NCBI GenBank assembly: GCA_003529325.1
Contig: DPVW01000212.1
Location: 1 to 13,656 of the forward strand
Direction: 5' to 3'
DNA: 13,656 nucleotides
From: Candidatus Latescibacterota bacterium
GTDB lineage: Bacteria > Latescibacterota > UBA2968 > UBA8231
This document shows positions 1 to 6,176 of this stretch, piece by piece. The position numbers and the translations under genes were made by a program. The notes under the pieces are model-generated. The model saw only the letters and a list, made by a program, of their open reading frames with translations, had not been told where the DNA came from and searched no databases. The first letter of the stretch is position 1. Each line of letters opens with the position of its first letter.

Positions 1-290
1 AGTAAATACCAGAAGTTATCGAATTTCTTTGTTGTACGAGGCCCTCTCGACGGCTGAACCCACTGCTCGACCGCTGAGGGCGTGATCGCGAGCAACCCCA
101 GTTGGTGGTCGACGGCGACCACGCGCACCTCCACGTCGGTGCCCAGGGCTATTCCCGCCACCGACAGCGAGCCGTGCAGGCTCAGCATCGCCTCGATCGA
201 CGTCGCGGACGATTCCAGGCCTGGTGTGGCGACGGACAGCAATGGTGGAATTCCATCTCTGGACGTACCTCTTGTTTTCCAAACCCACGA
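1..290 (-). CDS. Partial open frame of unknown function running off the left edge
   Basis: A minus-strand frame is open from just after a TGA at 291-293 to the window edge without a stop. An internal ATG lies at 186-188. The translation has a protein-like stretch (LHGSLSVAGIALGTDVEV, then VRVVAVDHQLGLLAITPSA) with mostly G or C at third codon positions, as in the real genes nearby. The part before about position 250 (WVWKTRGTSRDG) looks less natural, so the coding part may start at an internal start or be a 5'-truncated fragment. I do not recognise the family. The alternating hydrophobic and small residues suggest beta structure. It could be the tail of a larger gene whose start has been lost, or a spurious frame. 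The rest lies outside the window. Confidence 0.35.
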
Positions 291-588
291 TCAGCAGTTG
301 GGGAGGGGAGCCGAAGCCCTGGGTTTACAGGTAGAAGGAACCGGCGCTTAACGCGAGAGCAACTCCTCAGCCGAGATCGCCTATGTGCTCTCCCTTTCGA
401 GCCGGATTGTCCCTGTTGAGAAAAGTCGGGGAACGACCATCGTCGGCATCATCGACACCGGGTCGAAATGGGCGCCAATCGCGAGGCGCCGACACTGCCA
501 CAGCAAGAGTTCGACATCGACTACGCAGCGTCGATGAAGTGGTAGATCTCTTGATCGGGATGTTGGTGGCCCAATCGAAGAAGACCTT
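291..588. other. Intergenic stretch with no convincing gene
   Basis: No frame here has a plausible start, ribosome binding site and family resemblance together. A plus frame at 352-537 reads EIAYVLSLSSRIVPV and then RGTTIVGIIDTGSKWAPI, faintly like the Asp-containing strand of subtilases. It soon becomes arginine/serine/threonine-rich and stops. Another plus frame at 483-545 reads LPQQEFDIDYAASMKW before a stop. These may be frame-shifted remnants of one old gene, but the evidence is weak. Confidence 0.3.
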
Positions 589-1680
589 TCAAAAGTGATC
601 CGGTTGCCAGAAAATGAGCTCACGCCGTGGGCAGAGTTCCTCGAGCCGGCGAGGGATATCCGGCTCGATGCCCCGGGAATGCAGTACCGGGATCAGCTCA
701 CCGGCAGAGGATTCTCCGAAGAGCAGGCGGCACAGCAAGTCCGCCGGCAGTCTGCGGATCTCTTGTGGCGCCCGTGGTAGAACCTTGTCGATCAATGAAG
801 ACATGTCGAGGGGCAATGCCATCATCGAGCCGTCACCCGTATGGCGCAGATCGGCCTCAGCGGTGACGACGAGGGCATCGACAAAAGCATGGCCTGGCGG
901 GATTCCGCCGTATACCTCGGTCACCGCGGCGGCATCACACTCGGCCAGCAGATGCAGCACCAGGGCCTGCAGGGACGGTGGGTTCGCCCACGCTACCTCG
1001 TTGACATAAGCCCTGTCGGACTTCATCTCCCAGTTCAGATACCCCACCAGGCCCATGCTGTCTCGGGCGACAACGGTGGGCAGCACACCGCGAACCTGCG
1101 ATGGTGTGTAGTCCCAGTACGGCCGCGGGCGCAGCAGTGTACCGCTGCGCCCGGCGTTATTGCGCTGATACAGAGTTACGACCTCCTCAAGATCACGAGC
1201 TGCCTCGAATGGCACCACCCAGGGCCCGCATGCAGAGTCAGGGCATTGGTGCAGAGTGGCGCGAAATCCCGTCAAAGGCACGCTGCACCAGCCCAGCCGT
1301 CGGTAGAAGCGCGCCGGGATGATCGTGAACAGAAGACCCAACTCGTAGCCGCTGGAGCGCATGGTCTCTGCTGCGTGCGCCATGAGTTGGTTGGCGAGTC
1401 CGCGGCGCCGGTAATCGGGATGGGTGGTAACACCACCTATGCCGCCCATGCGGACGGGCGTCGCCCCGAGATGGACGTGGCGATCCCAGATGCGCAGTGT
1501 TGACACGATGCGGTCATCGACGAGTACGACTGGTGTCTGCTCCGGACGCCATGTAGGGTCGCCCAGAATGTAACTGCGGTAGCGCTCGCCCCTCTGAGTG
1601 TTCTCATGGACCACGCACAACAGGTCGATGAGTTCGTCGAGCTCGGTGGTGCGGATGGGGCGGATCTGCAATTCAGACAA
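589..1680 (-). CDS. GNAT-family N-acetyltransferase (Eis-like, two-domain length)
   Basis: Predicted cytoplasmic acetyl-CoA-dependent N-acetyltransferase of 363 residues; the acceptor substrate is unknown. The N-terminal half carries the GNAT core: strand GGIGGVTTHPDYRRRGLA at about residues 79-96, with the acetyl-CoA pyrophosphate-binding pattern R-x-x-G-x-A (RRRGLA, 91-96), followed by the helix NQLMAHAAETM. A later GLLFTIIPARFYRRLGW segment is typical of GNAT motif B, where 'FYxrlGw' recurs. The roughly 200 residues beyond resemble the second GNAT-like and SCP2-like part of Eis/COG4552 acetyltransferases, whose usual length is about 400. The chosen start is TTG at 1678-1680 (SELQIRPIRTTELDEL follows), which begins exactly at the first GNAT strand. 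No strong Shine-Dalgarno is visible. Codon use matches the other intact genes and no frame break is seen. It stands alone, with unrelated fragments on both sides. Confidence 0.85.
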   Translation of the reverse strand: MSELQIRPIRTTELDELIDLLCVVHENTQRGERYRSYILGDPTWRPEQTPVVLVDDRIVSTLRIWDRHVHLGATPVRMGGIGGVTTHPDYRRRGLANQLMAHAAETMRSSGYELGLLFTIIPARFYRRLGWCSVPLTGFRATLHQCPDSACGPWVVPFEAARDLEEVVTLYQRNNAGRSGTLLRPRPYWDYTPSQVRGVLPTVVARDSMGLVGYLNWEMKSDRAYVNEVAWANPPSLQALVLHLLAECDAAAVTEVYGGIPPGHAFVDALVVTAEADLRHTGDGSMMALPLDMSSLIDKVLPRAPQEIRRLPADLLCRLLFGESSAGELIPVLHSRGIEPDIPRRLEELCPRRELIFWQPDHF

Positions 1681-1836
1681 TTTTGGAAAACTCGCAGTTG
1701 AGAGCGACGACTCTTACGCGGGGACACGTTTAGCCTCCCACGTGTGTCGTCAGGCCAGAGACCTGCGCACCGCTGGAGACATATAACGTCGGCATGTCCG
1801 GACTGCCAAAGGCGACGGTCATTGGGCGCACGCAGA
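1681..1836. other. Short non-coding gap upstream of the acetyltransferase
   Basis: This is the region from which the minus-strand acetyltransferase would be transcribed. A moderately AT-rich run (catataacg near 1780) is the only promoter-like composition. No matched -35/-10 pair could be settled on. No repeat or RNA gene is seen. Confidence 0.3.
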
Positions 1837-2136
1837 TCAGTCACCAGCCACGGGCACTTGCTTGAGCACACGCCACAGACCGCGCAGATCGAACTTGCGC
1901 GACAACTGGCCCATGCGGTTGGCCAAAGCCTCCGCGGGCTCCATGTCGACCAGCTCGACGTTGTAGTCGAAGGTGACACCCAGCTGCGTGGCCAGGCATT
2001 CGAACACTCGGGCCTCGCGCAGCGGCTTGTCGAGAAACGCGTCGAAGCCTTCGTCCAGCAGTCCCAGGCGCTGGTGATCGAACACGGAAGCCGTCGCGGC
2101 GACGACGACCACCCTGTCTTCGTGCTTGCGACACCT
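1837..2136 (-). pseudogene. Orphan C-terminal half of a response-regulator receiver domain
   Basis: The minus frame translates to RVVVVAATASVFDHQRLG and then LLDEGFDAFLDKPLRE. This matches the end of CheY-like receiver domains: strand beta4 plus the conserved Thr/Ala-Ser, the 'G.DaFL.KP' loop with the conserved lysine, then a final helix (FECLATQLGVTFDY). About 45 more residues follow, as in the tail of hybrid histidine kinases. The phospho-acceptor aspartate, the acidic pocket and everything before it are absent. The frame meets a TGA at 2137-2139, just upstream of the homologous part, so there is no start for a whole domain. A GTG at 2110-2112 could in theory initiate translation, but the product would lack the phosphorylation site. 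Best read as the 3' remnant of a deleted hybrid sensor kinase. Confidence 0.65.
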
Positions 2137-2255
2137 TCAGCGCTACGGTGCCAAATTCTGACCCGACGACTCGGTCGGTATCTGGTGGACGTCCGCCACC
2201 TGCCTGGTCCGTCGCTATAACCGGGCGCGAATGGGTGCGGAGTTTTCCGCGTTCG

Positions 2256-2615
2256 TCAGTCGAGCAGCCGCTGCACCTCGGCCCGAAACTTCTGCACCAG
2301 CTCAACGACCACAACATCATCCATGCCCAAATAGTCGTGCACGGACAGATTGCGCGCATTCAGGAACTGATTCCACAGCTCAAGATCGTCTATGAGCTTC
2401 AACTGAGCTGCAGCTTTGAGCGCGTCTCGCGGGCTGTAGGTTTCCAGACCGGCCTGATCTGCCTCCCGCTTGAAATGCTTCCACACGTATTCAAAGGTGC
2501 TCTCAAAGGCTTTGGCCAGAGCCGCCAGACGCAGCGCGTTTTGAGGCTCTTCCTCGCACTCCAACAGAGCCGCCTCCAGCAGCGCAAATACCTGCCCCAG
2601 TTTCGCGTCATTCAT
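2256..2615 (-). CDS. HEPN-domain toxin of a type VII (HEPN/MNT) toxin-antitoxin pair, HI0074-like
   Basis: Small, probably all-helical protein of 119 residues in the HI0074/HepT superfamily, long described as 'nucleotidyltransferase substrate-binding'. Known HepT toxins are HEPN ribonucleases that act on tRNA or mRNA. The diagnostic active-site motif R-x4-H-x-Y is complete: R88, H93 and Y95 in RNLSVHDY. In characterised family members the tyrosine of this motif is AMPylated by the partner nucleotidyltransferase, which inactivates the toxin. The start chosen is the ATG at 2613-2615, overlapping the 3' end of the upstream antitoxin gene by 8 nt (ATGAATGA). This indicates translational coupling and antitoxin-first order. 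No independent promoter is seen. The N-terminal (LGQVFALLEAALLECEEEP) and central (FESTFEYVWKHFK) helices fit the family. The reading frame and catalytic residues are intact, so the toxin is probably functional; its target is unknown. Confidence 0.82.
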   Translation of the reverse strand: MNDAKLGQVFALLEAALLECEEEPQNALRLAALAKAFESTFEYVWKHFKREADQAGLETYSPRDALKAAAQLKLIDDLELWNQFLNARNLSVHDYLGMDDVVVVELVQKFRAEVQRLLD

Positions 2616-3186
2616 ACAGATGCATCCCCGTTTTCCGTAACAGTCTGCACCAGCCGGCGTGGGAGCCCGCAAGAAATACGAGATCTGCCGAGAGAGCTGT
2701 CAGAAAACCAGCCTCGGCGTCGGTCAGATCGACGAGCTGCACCGTAGACAGGGACGCCTCATTCCACGTAGCTGCAAGATCGAGAAGTCGCGAGAATGCG
2801 GCGAACCCAAACTCCTCCGAGCCGAAGATGCCGACGTCATAATCGGAGTAGCGTTTCGCTGTCCCCCGAGCTCGTGAGCCAAACAGAACGATCGCCACAT
2901 CGGGCGCGGCGCCGTGCAGCTGTTCGATCAGGCCCGCAAGCACCAGGCCCGGCGCCTGGCGGCTACGTCTCGGCAGCGTCAGGACATCAGCCGGTGCCAG
3001 ATCGAGGGCCGCAAGGATCCTCGCCAGAGCACTCGGGAGAGCCGTCTTGCCGGACAGATAATTGCCCACCGTGTTTCGATGCACTCCGACGGAGTCCGCG
3101 AACTGCTGCGCCGTGGAGAACCCCCGAGCCCGGATCTCGTGCTGCAGCCTTGCGGTGTCGAGCGTAAACTGTGCTTCGGATTCCAT
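2608..3186 (-). CDS. HTH-MNT fusion: DNA-binding nucleotidyltransferase antitoxin
   Basis: A 192-residue protein with two parts. Residues about 12-66 form a Cro/C1-type helix-turn-helix (STAQQFADSVGVHRNTVGNYLSG). Residues about 80-190 form a minimal nucleotidyltransferase (MNT) domain with the full G-S-x10-D-x-D signature: G103 S104, then D115 and D117 in GSRARGTAKRYSDYDVG. A third acidic residue, D153 (VQLVDL), lies where the third metal ligand is expected. In known type VII pairs, MNT antitoxins AMPylate the HEPN toxin. Here the attached HTH should also let the antitoxin bind its own promoter. The ATG at 3184-3186 is preferred over an upstream in-frame GTG (3241-3243), because the only good promoter sits between them and puts the transcript start at or next to this ATG. 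The gene overlaps the HEPN gene by 8 nt. Confidence 0.85.
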   Translation of the reverse strand: MESEAQFTLDTARLQHEIRARGFSTAQQFADSVGVHRNTVGNYLSGKTALPSALARILAALDLAPADVLTLPRRSRQAPGLVLAGLIEQLHGAAPDVAIVLFGSRARGTAKRYSDYDVGIFGSEEFGFAAFSRLLDLAATWNEASLSTVQLVDLTDAEAGFLTALSADLVFLAGSHAGWCRLLRKTGMHLYE

Positions 3187-3222
3187 GTTGCACAATATAA
3201 CTAGGCTATTGCATAATGACAA
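3187..3222 (-). promoter_or_regulatory. Sigma70-type promoter of the HTH-MNT/HEPN pair, predicted leaderless
   Basis: Read on the minus strand, TTGTCA (3222-3217) is followed after exactly 17 bases by TATATT (3199-3194), close to the sigma70 consensus TTGACA-17-TATAAT. Only seven bases (GTGCAAC) separate the -10 box from the ATG at 3186, so transcription should start at about 3187-3186 and the mRNA should have no leader. No Shine-Dalgarno is present. The region is markedly AT-rich compared with its surroundings. Confidence 0.65.
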
Positions 3223-3225
3223 TAT
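3192..3225. promoter_or_regulatory. Candidate operator: three alternating CAATA/TATTG half-sites
   Basis: CAATA (3193-3197), TATTG (3207-3211) and CAATA (3220-3224) form two overlapping inverted repeats with spacers of 9 and 8 bases. The outer pair extends to a 7-bp direct repeat ACAATAT (3192-3198 and 3219-3225) offset by 27 bases. The outer half-sites overlap the -10 and -35 boxes. This layout suits autorepression by the HTH domain of the adjacent antitoxin. The role is inferred from position and symmetry only. Confidence 0.45.
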
Positions 3226-3227
3226 GC

Positions 3228-3425
3228 TTATCGATCGCCTCACATCAACTGTCGCAAGTGATCAACGATCGTCTGCAGAAGAACTTCTTCGACTTCGTCA
3301 ACGGCTACCGCCTCAAGGAGGTCCAGACTCGCCTGCTGGCGCCGGAGGCCGAGAAGCTGACAATTCTCGCTGTCGCGTTTGATTCCGGCTTCAGCTCAAA
3401 ATCCTCCTTCAACACGATCTTCAAG
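3228..3425 (+). pseudogene. Fragment of an AraC-family regulator: DNA-binding domain truncated at both ends
   Basis: The frame translates to LSIASHQLSQVINDRLQKNF, then FDFVNGYRLKEVQTRLL, LTILAVAFDSGFSSKSSFNT and IF. This is the AraC-type HTH region: end of the first HTH ('sphqLSqvIN'), linker helix ('FfdfvNgyRleevk'), and start of the second HTH ('tIlavAfdsGFsSkSsFnriFk'). The expected C-terminus (K.tGmtPseyR) is replaced by unrelated sequence after the lysine codon at 3423-3425. The whole N-terminal sensor or membrane part and the beginning of the first HTH are missing. On the left the fragment abuts the -35 region of the divergent toxin-antitoxin promoter. An ATG at 3216 would allow translation of a short chimera ending at 3581, but it cannot be a working regulator. 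Confidence 0.75.
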
Positions 3426-3482
3426 ATGGAGTTACCCCGGTTTGGTGGACATCCCGATACTTGGGTAAGGAGAATGTTCATA
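3426..3482. mobile_element. Possible degenerate insertion-sequence end next to the broken AraC gene
   Basis: Just where the AraC homology ends, the sequence contains CCCCGGTTTGGTGGACA (3435-3451), with the TGGACA core (3446-3451) seen at many IS3-type termini. It continues through a CCC/GGG mini-stem (3453-3465) to a ribosome-binding-like AAGGAG (3467-3472) and CATA where a CATG would be expected. The order TGGACA, small hairpin, Shine-Dalgarno, start matches the clearer IS3 leader at 12604-12656. No transposase follows. The orientation is uncertain and this could be coincidence. Confidence 0.3.
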
Positions 3483-3576
3483 CCTTTGTCGTCGTCTCCA
3501 GGGGCTCGCCACTCTCCTGCGCCACGAGGACCTGTTCGCGAAGCGTTGGATCAAGAGACCTCGAGCGGTAACGGCC

Positions 3577-3582
3577 TATGAT
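3577..3582 (+). promoter_or_regulatory. Weak candidate -10 box upstream of the transport operon
   Basis: TATGAT lies 26 bases before the ATG of the LamG-like gene and would give a leader of about 20 bases including GAGAGG (3596-3601). No convincing -35 element lies 16-18 bases upstream; the nearest TTGGAT (3546-3551) is 25 bases away. It is listed because the six-gene operon needs a promoter in this gap. Confidence 0.2.
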
Positions 3583-3608
3583 TCTCCCCCATCACGAGAG
3601 GCCAACAC

Positions 3609-4265
3609 ATGAAACGCTGGAGCTGGGGCTGGACCGTGCTGGTGATGGCGAACATCGCCTGCGGTGAACAGGGGCAACAGGTGGTCTGGCGCATCGACAA
3701 TCTGAACGCCATCGGCGGTCATGAGATCACCGTGGCGGGAACGCCGAAGGTGATCGAGACGGCCGGAGGCAAGGCCCTGGAGTTCGACGGGGAGGGAGAT
3801 GCCATCTTCCTCGACGTTCACCCGCTGGACGGTGCTCGGGTCTTCACCGCCGAGGTCGTCTTTCAGCCCTACCCCAACGGCCTGAAGGAGCAGCGATTCT
3901 TCCACATGCAGGACGACGCGAACGACCAGAGGGTGCTGTTCGAGACGCGCCTTACCGATGACAACCACTGGTTCCTCGACACGTTCATCCGCACCGGCGA
4001 TGCCAACCACACGCAGTTCGCCGAGGATTTCAAGCATCCCATCGGGCCCTGGTACCACGCCGCGATCGTCGTCGACGGCAAGACCTTCCGCCACTACGTA
4101 AACGGCAAGCTGGAGCTATCGCGGGAAATCGACTACGTACCGCAGATGTCGGGACGGACCTCGCTCGGTGTCCGCATCAACAAGGTCTACTGGTTCAAAG
4201 GCGCCATCCGCACGACGAGGTTCACTGCCGGCGTCCTGCAGCCGAAGGAATTCCTGAAGCCGTGA
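3609..4265 (+). CDS. Small exported LamG/concanavalin A-like protein, first gene of the importer operon
   Basis: Protein of 218 residues. The N-terminus is MKRWSWGWTVLVMANIACGE, a short signal peptide with a Cys that resembles an imperfect lipobox (NIAC), so it is exported and perhaps lipid-anchored. The rest has the pattern of a LamG/concanavalin A-like beta-sandwich: GGKALEFDGEGDAIFLD near residues 54-70 ('alxFdG.dd.i.l'), FTAEVVFQPYPNG, the WYHAAIVVDGKTFRHYVNGK segment at about 142-161 ('WyHvA.v.dg...lYvNG'), and SLGVRINKVYWFKGAIRTTR ('.lGvr...wFkG.Ir..r'). Such domains bind carbohydrate or other surface ligands, or mediate protein contacts. The ATG follows GAGAGG with a 7-base spacing. 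Its stop overlaps the GTG of the solute-binding-protein gene, so the two are translationally coupled. It may help capture substrate, but this is inference from position. Confidence 0.72.
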   Translation: MKRWSWGWTVLVMANIACGEQGQQVVWRIDNLNAIGGHEITVAGTPKVIETAGGKALEFDGEGDAIFLDVHPLDGARVFTAEVVFQPYPNGLKEQRFFHMQDDANDQRVLFETRLTDDNHWFLDTFIRTGDANHTQFAEDFKHPIGPWYHAAIVVDGKTFRHYVNGKLELSREIDYVPQMSGRTSLGVRINKVYWFKGAIRTTRFTAGVLQPKEFLKP

Positions 4266-6172
4266 GGTCACACGCCCTTCGAACCCGCCGCGGGCTGTCG
4301 GCCTGCTGCCTCCTGGCGCTGCTGTCGTCGAGTGCCACGGGCCAGGTCTATCGCCAGGCGCCCATGTTGGATGAGGCGGTCCGCGCCGGACGTCTGCCGC
4401 CCGTCGAGGAGCGCCTGCCACCCCAGCCGATGGTCGTCACGCCGGCCCACGAGATCGGGCGTTACGGTGGCACGTGGCACCGCATGATGCGTGGTTCGAG
4501 CGACTTCCACGCCTACAGCCGCTGTGCCTACGAGCAGATGCTCCGCTGGCGTGCTACCGACAGCGGCGGCGTCGAGATCGGCCCGGGACTGGTGCGCGAC
4601 TGGCAGTTCACCGACGGCGACCGAACCCTGCGCCTGCACCTGCGGCACGGGCTGCGCTGGTCGGACGGCCACCCCTTCTCAGCCGACGACGTCCTGTTCT
4701 GGTGGCAGCACATCGCCCAGGACCCGAGCCTGAGCGGTACCGTGCCCGCCCACTGGACGCCCGACGGCGTGCCCATGGAGGTAGCGGCGCCCGACAGCTA
4801 CACCGTCGACCTGCGCTTTGCCAAGCCCTACCCGCTGGCACTGAAATACCTGGCCTTCTGGGGCAACCAGTGGCCCTTGGTCTTCGAACGCGCCGGCTTC
4901 TTCGCGCCCCGGCACTACCTGGAGCCCTACCTGCCGGGTGAGGGGGAGGACGACGTGGCCACCTACGCCCTGTTCGAGCAGAAGGCCAACGACTTCACCC
5001 CGGGGCGGCCGGTCATGTCGGCCTGGCGGGTCGCCGAGTGGGTGCCGGGAAGCCACCTGCTGGCCGAGCGCAACCCGTACTACTGGAAAGTCGATCCGGC
5101 GGGCAACCAGCTGCCCTACCTCGACCACATCCGCATGGAGATCTTCCTGAACCCGGAGATGATCAACTTCCGGGCCGTCACCGGCGCCCTGCAAATGCAG
5201 CTACGTCACTTTCTGCGCGAGGACCTGCCCCTGCTCAGGGCCTTCTCGGAAGAGCGCGGTTACCGCATCATCGAGTACGACGCCACCGGCATCCGCGGCA
5301 TCATGCCAAATCTGCAATACCCCGCCGATCCGGTGATCCGCGAGCTGCTACAGAACAAGCATTTCCGTATCGCCCTGTCGCTGTCCATCGATCGGGAGCT
5401 GATCAACCGGCTGTGCTACGACGGCTCGGGACGGATCACGCCGATGGCCCTGCACCCGTCGGCGCCGGACTATGTCGAGGTGACCGACGTCCCCGACTAT
5501 GCGCGCTACGATCCGGAACGCGCCCGGGCCCTGCTCGACTCGATCGGTCTCGACCACCGCGACGGCGACGGCTACCGCATCGGTCCCGACGGCGAGACGG
5601 TGAGCCTGATCATGGAGCTCTCCGTCGTCGAGGGGCCCGACATTGACGCCGTCGAGATCGTCCGCTCCCAGTGGGAGGCAGTCGGCATCAAGGCTGCCAT
5701 CAAGCCCGAGGAGCGCACCCTCTACCACCAGCGTGTCACCCAGAACGGCGAGCACATGATCGGCGTCAGTAACGCCGAGGCCACCTTTTCATTGATCAGC
5801 TCCGTCCGCTGGTTCGGCACCAGCATGTGGTCCGAGTGGTCCCACCATTGGGCTCGCTGGTACGTCAGCGACGGCCAGCGCGGTGTCGAGCCGCCGCCCG
5901 AGGTCAAGCGTCTGCAGCAGATCCGCGAGCTCCTGTCGGTCACCGTCGACCGCACGGCGCGTCAGGAGCTGTGGCGCGAGACGATCCGCAACCACGCCGA
6001 GAACCTCTATGTGATCCCCCTGGTCAACCAGGGATCGCAGATCGGCGTGCTCAGCGATGACTTCGGTAACGTGCCCGAGAAGGCCATCGCCTCCTGGGTG
6101 ACCATGACCCCCGGCTATCTCAACCCCGAGACGTTCTACAGCAAGGGGGAGACCGGTCTGACGAGCCGGTAA
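4262..6172 (+). CDS. Family-5 (Opp/Dpp-type) extracellular solute-binding protein
   Basis: Substrate-capturing component of an ABC importer, 636 residues. An arginine-rich start and hydrophobic core (LSACCLLALLSSSATGQ) form a signal peptide ending around residue 27. SBP_bac_5 hallmarks are clear: LRLHLRHGLRWSDGHPFSAD then DVLFWW at about 120-145 (family 'f.LR.gvkWsDG.pftadDv'), the RNPYYWKVDPAGNQLPYLD segment, FRIALSLSIDRELINR ('fR.AlslaiDr..i'), and YDPERARALLDSIGL. At over 600 residues it belongs to the long type often tied to oligosaccharide as well as peptide uptake; E. coli OppA is about 540. The GTG start overlaps the LamG-like stop by 4 nt (GTGA), with AAGGA at 4245-4249 upstream. The permease gene starts 4 bases after the stop. 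The ligand cannot be read from sequence. Confidence 0.92.
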   Translation: MRSHALRTRRGLSACCLLALLSSSATGQVYRQAPMLDEAVRAGRLPPVEERLPPQPMVVTPAHEIGRYGGTWHRMMRGSSDFHAYSRCAYEQMLRWRATDSGGVEIGPGLVRDWQFTDGDRTLRLHLRHGLRWSDGHPFSADDVLFWWQHIAQDPSLSGTVPAHWTPDGVPMEVAAPDSYTVDLRFAKPYPLALKYLAFWGNQWPLVFERAGFFAPRHYLEPYLPGEGEDDVATYALFEQKANDFTPGRPVMSAWRVAEWVPGSHLLAERNPYYWKVDPAGNQLPYLDHIRMEIFLNPEMINFRAVTGALQMQLRHFLREDLPLLRAFSEERGYRIIEYDATGIRGIMPNLQYPADPVIRELLQNKHFRIALSLSIDRELINRLCYDGSGRITPMALHPSAPDYVEVTDVPDYARYDPERARALLDSIGLDHRDGDGYRIGPDGETVSLIMELSVVEGPDIDAVEIVRSQWEAVGIKAAIKPEERTLYHQRVTQNGEHMIGVSNAEATFSLISSVRWFGTSMWSEWSHHWARWYVSDGQRGVEPPPEVKRLQQIRELLSVTVDRTARQELWRETIRNHAENLYVIPLVNQGSQIGVLSDDFGNVPEKAIASWVTMTPGYLNPETFYSKGETGLTSR

Positions 6173-6176
6173 CGGT

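Noticed and set aside
352..537. Possible subtilase fragment (TTIVGIIDTGSKW)
   Set aside because: Only one short strand resembles the family; no His or Ser motif, no start, and it degrades quickly. Mentioned in the gap entry but not called as a gene.
841..1503. Long plus-strand open frame of about 220 codons
   Set aside because: It is antisense to the acetyltransferase, whose GNAT motifs are clear. It has no family resemblance and no ribosome binding site.
3187..3243. Longer antitoxin starting at GTG 3241-3243
   Set aside because: The added 19 residues are not part of the HTH and would be encoded across the promoter, upstream of the predicted transcript start.
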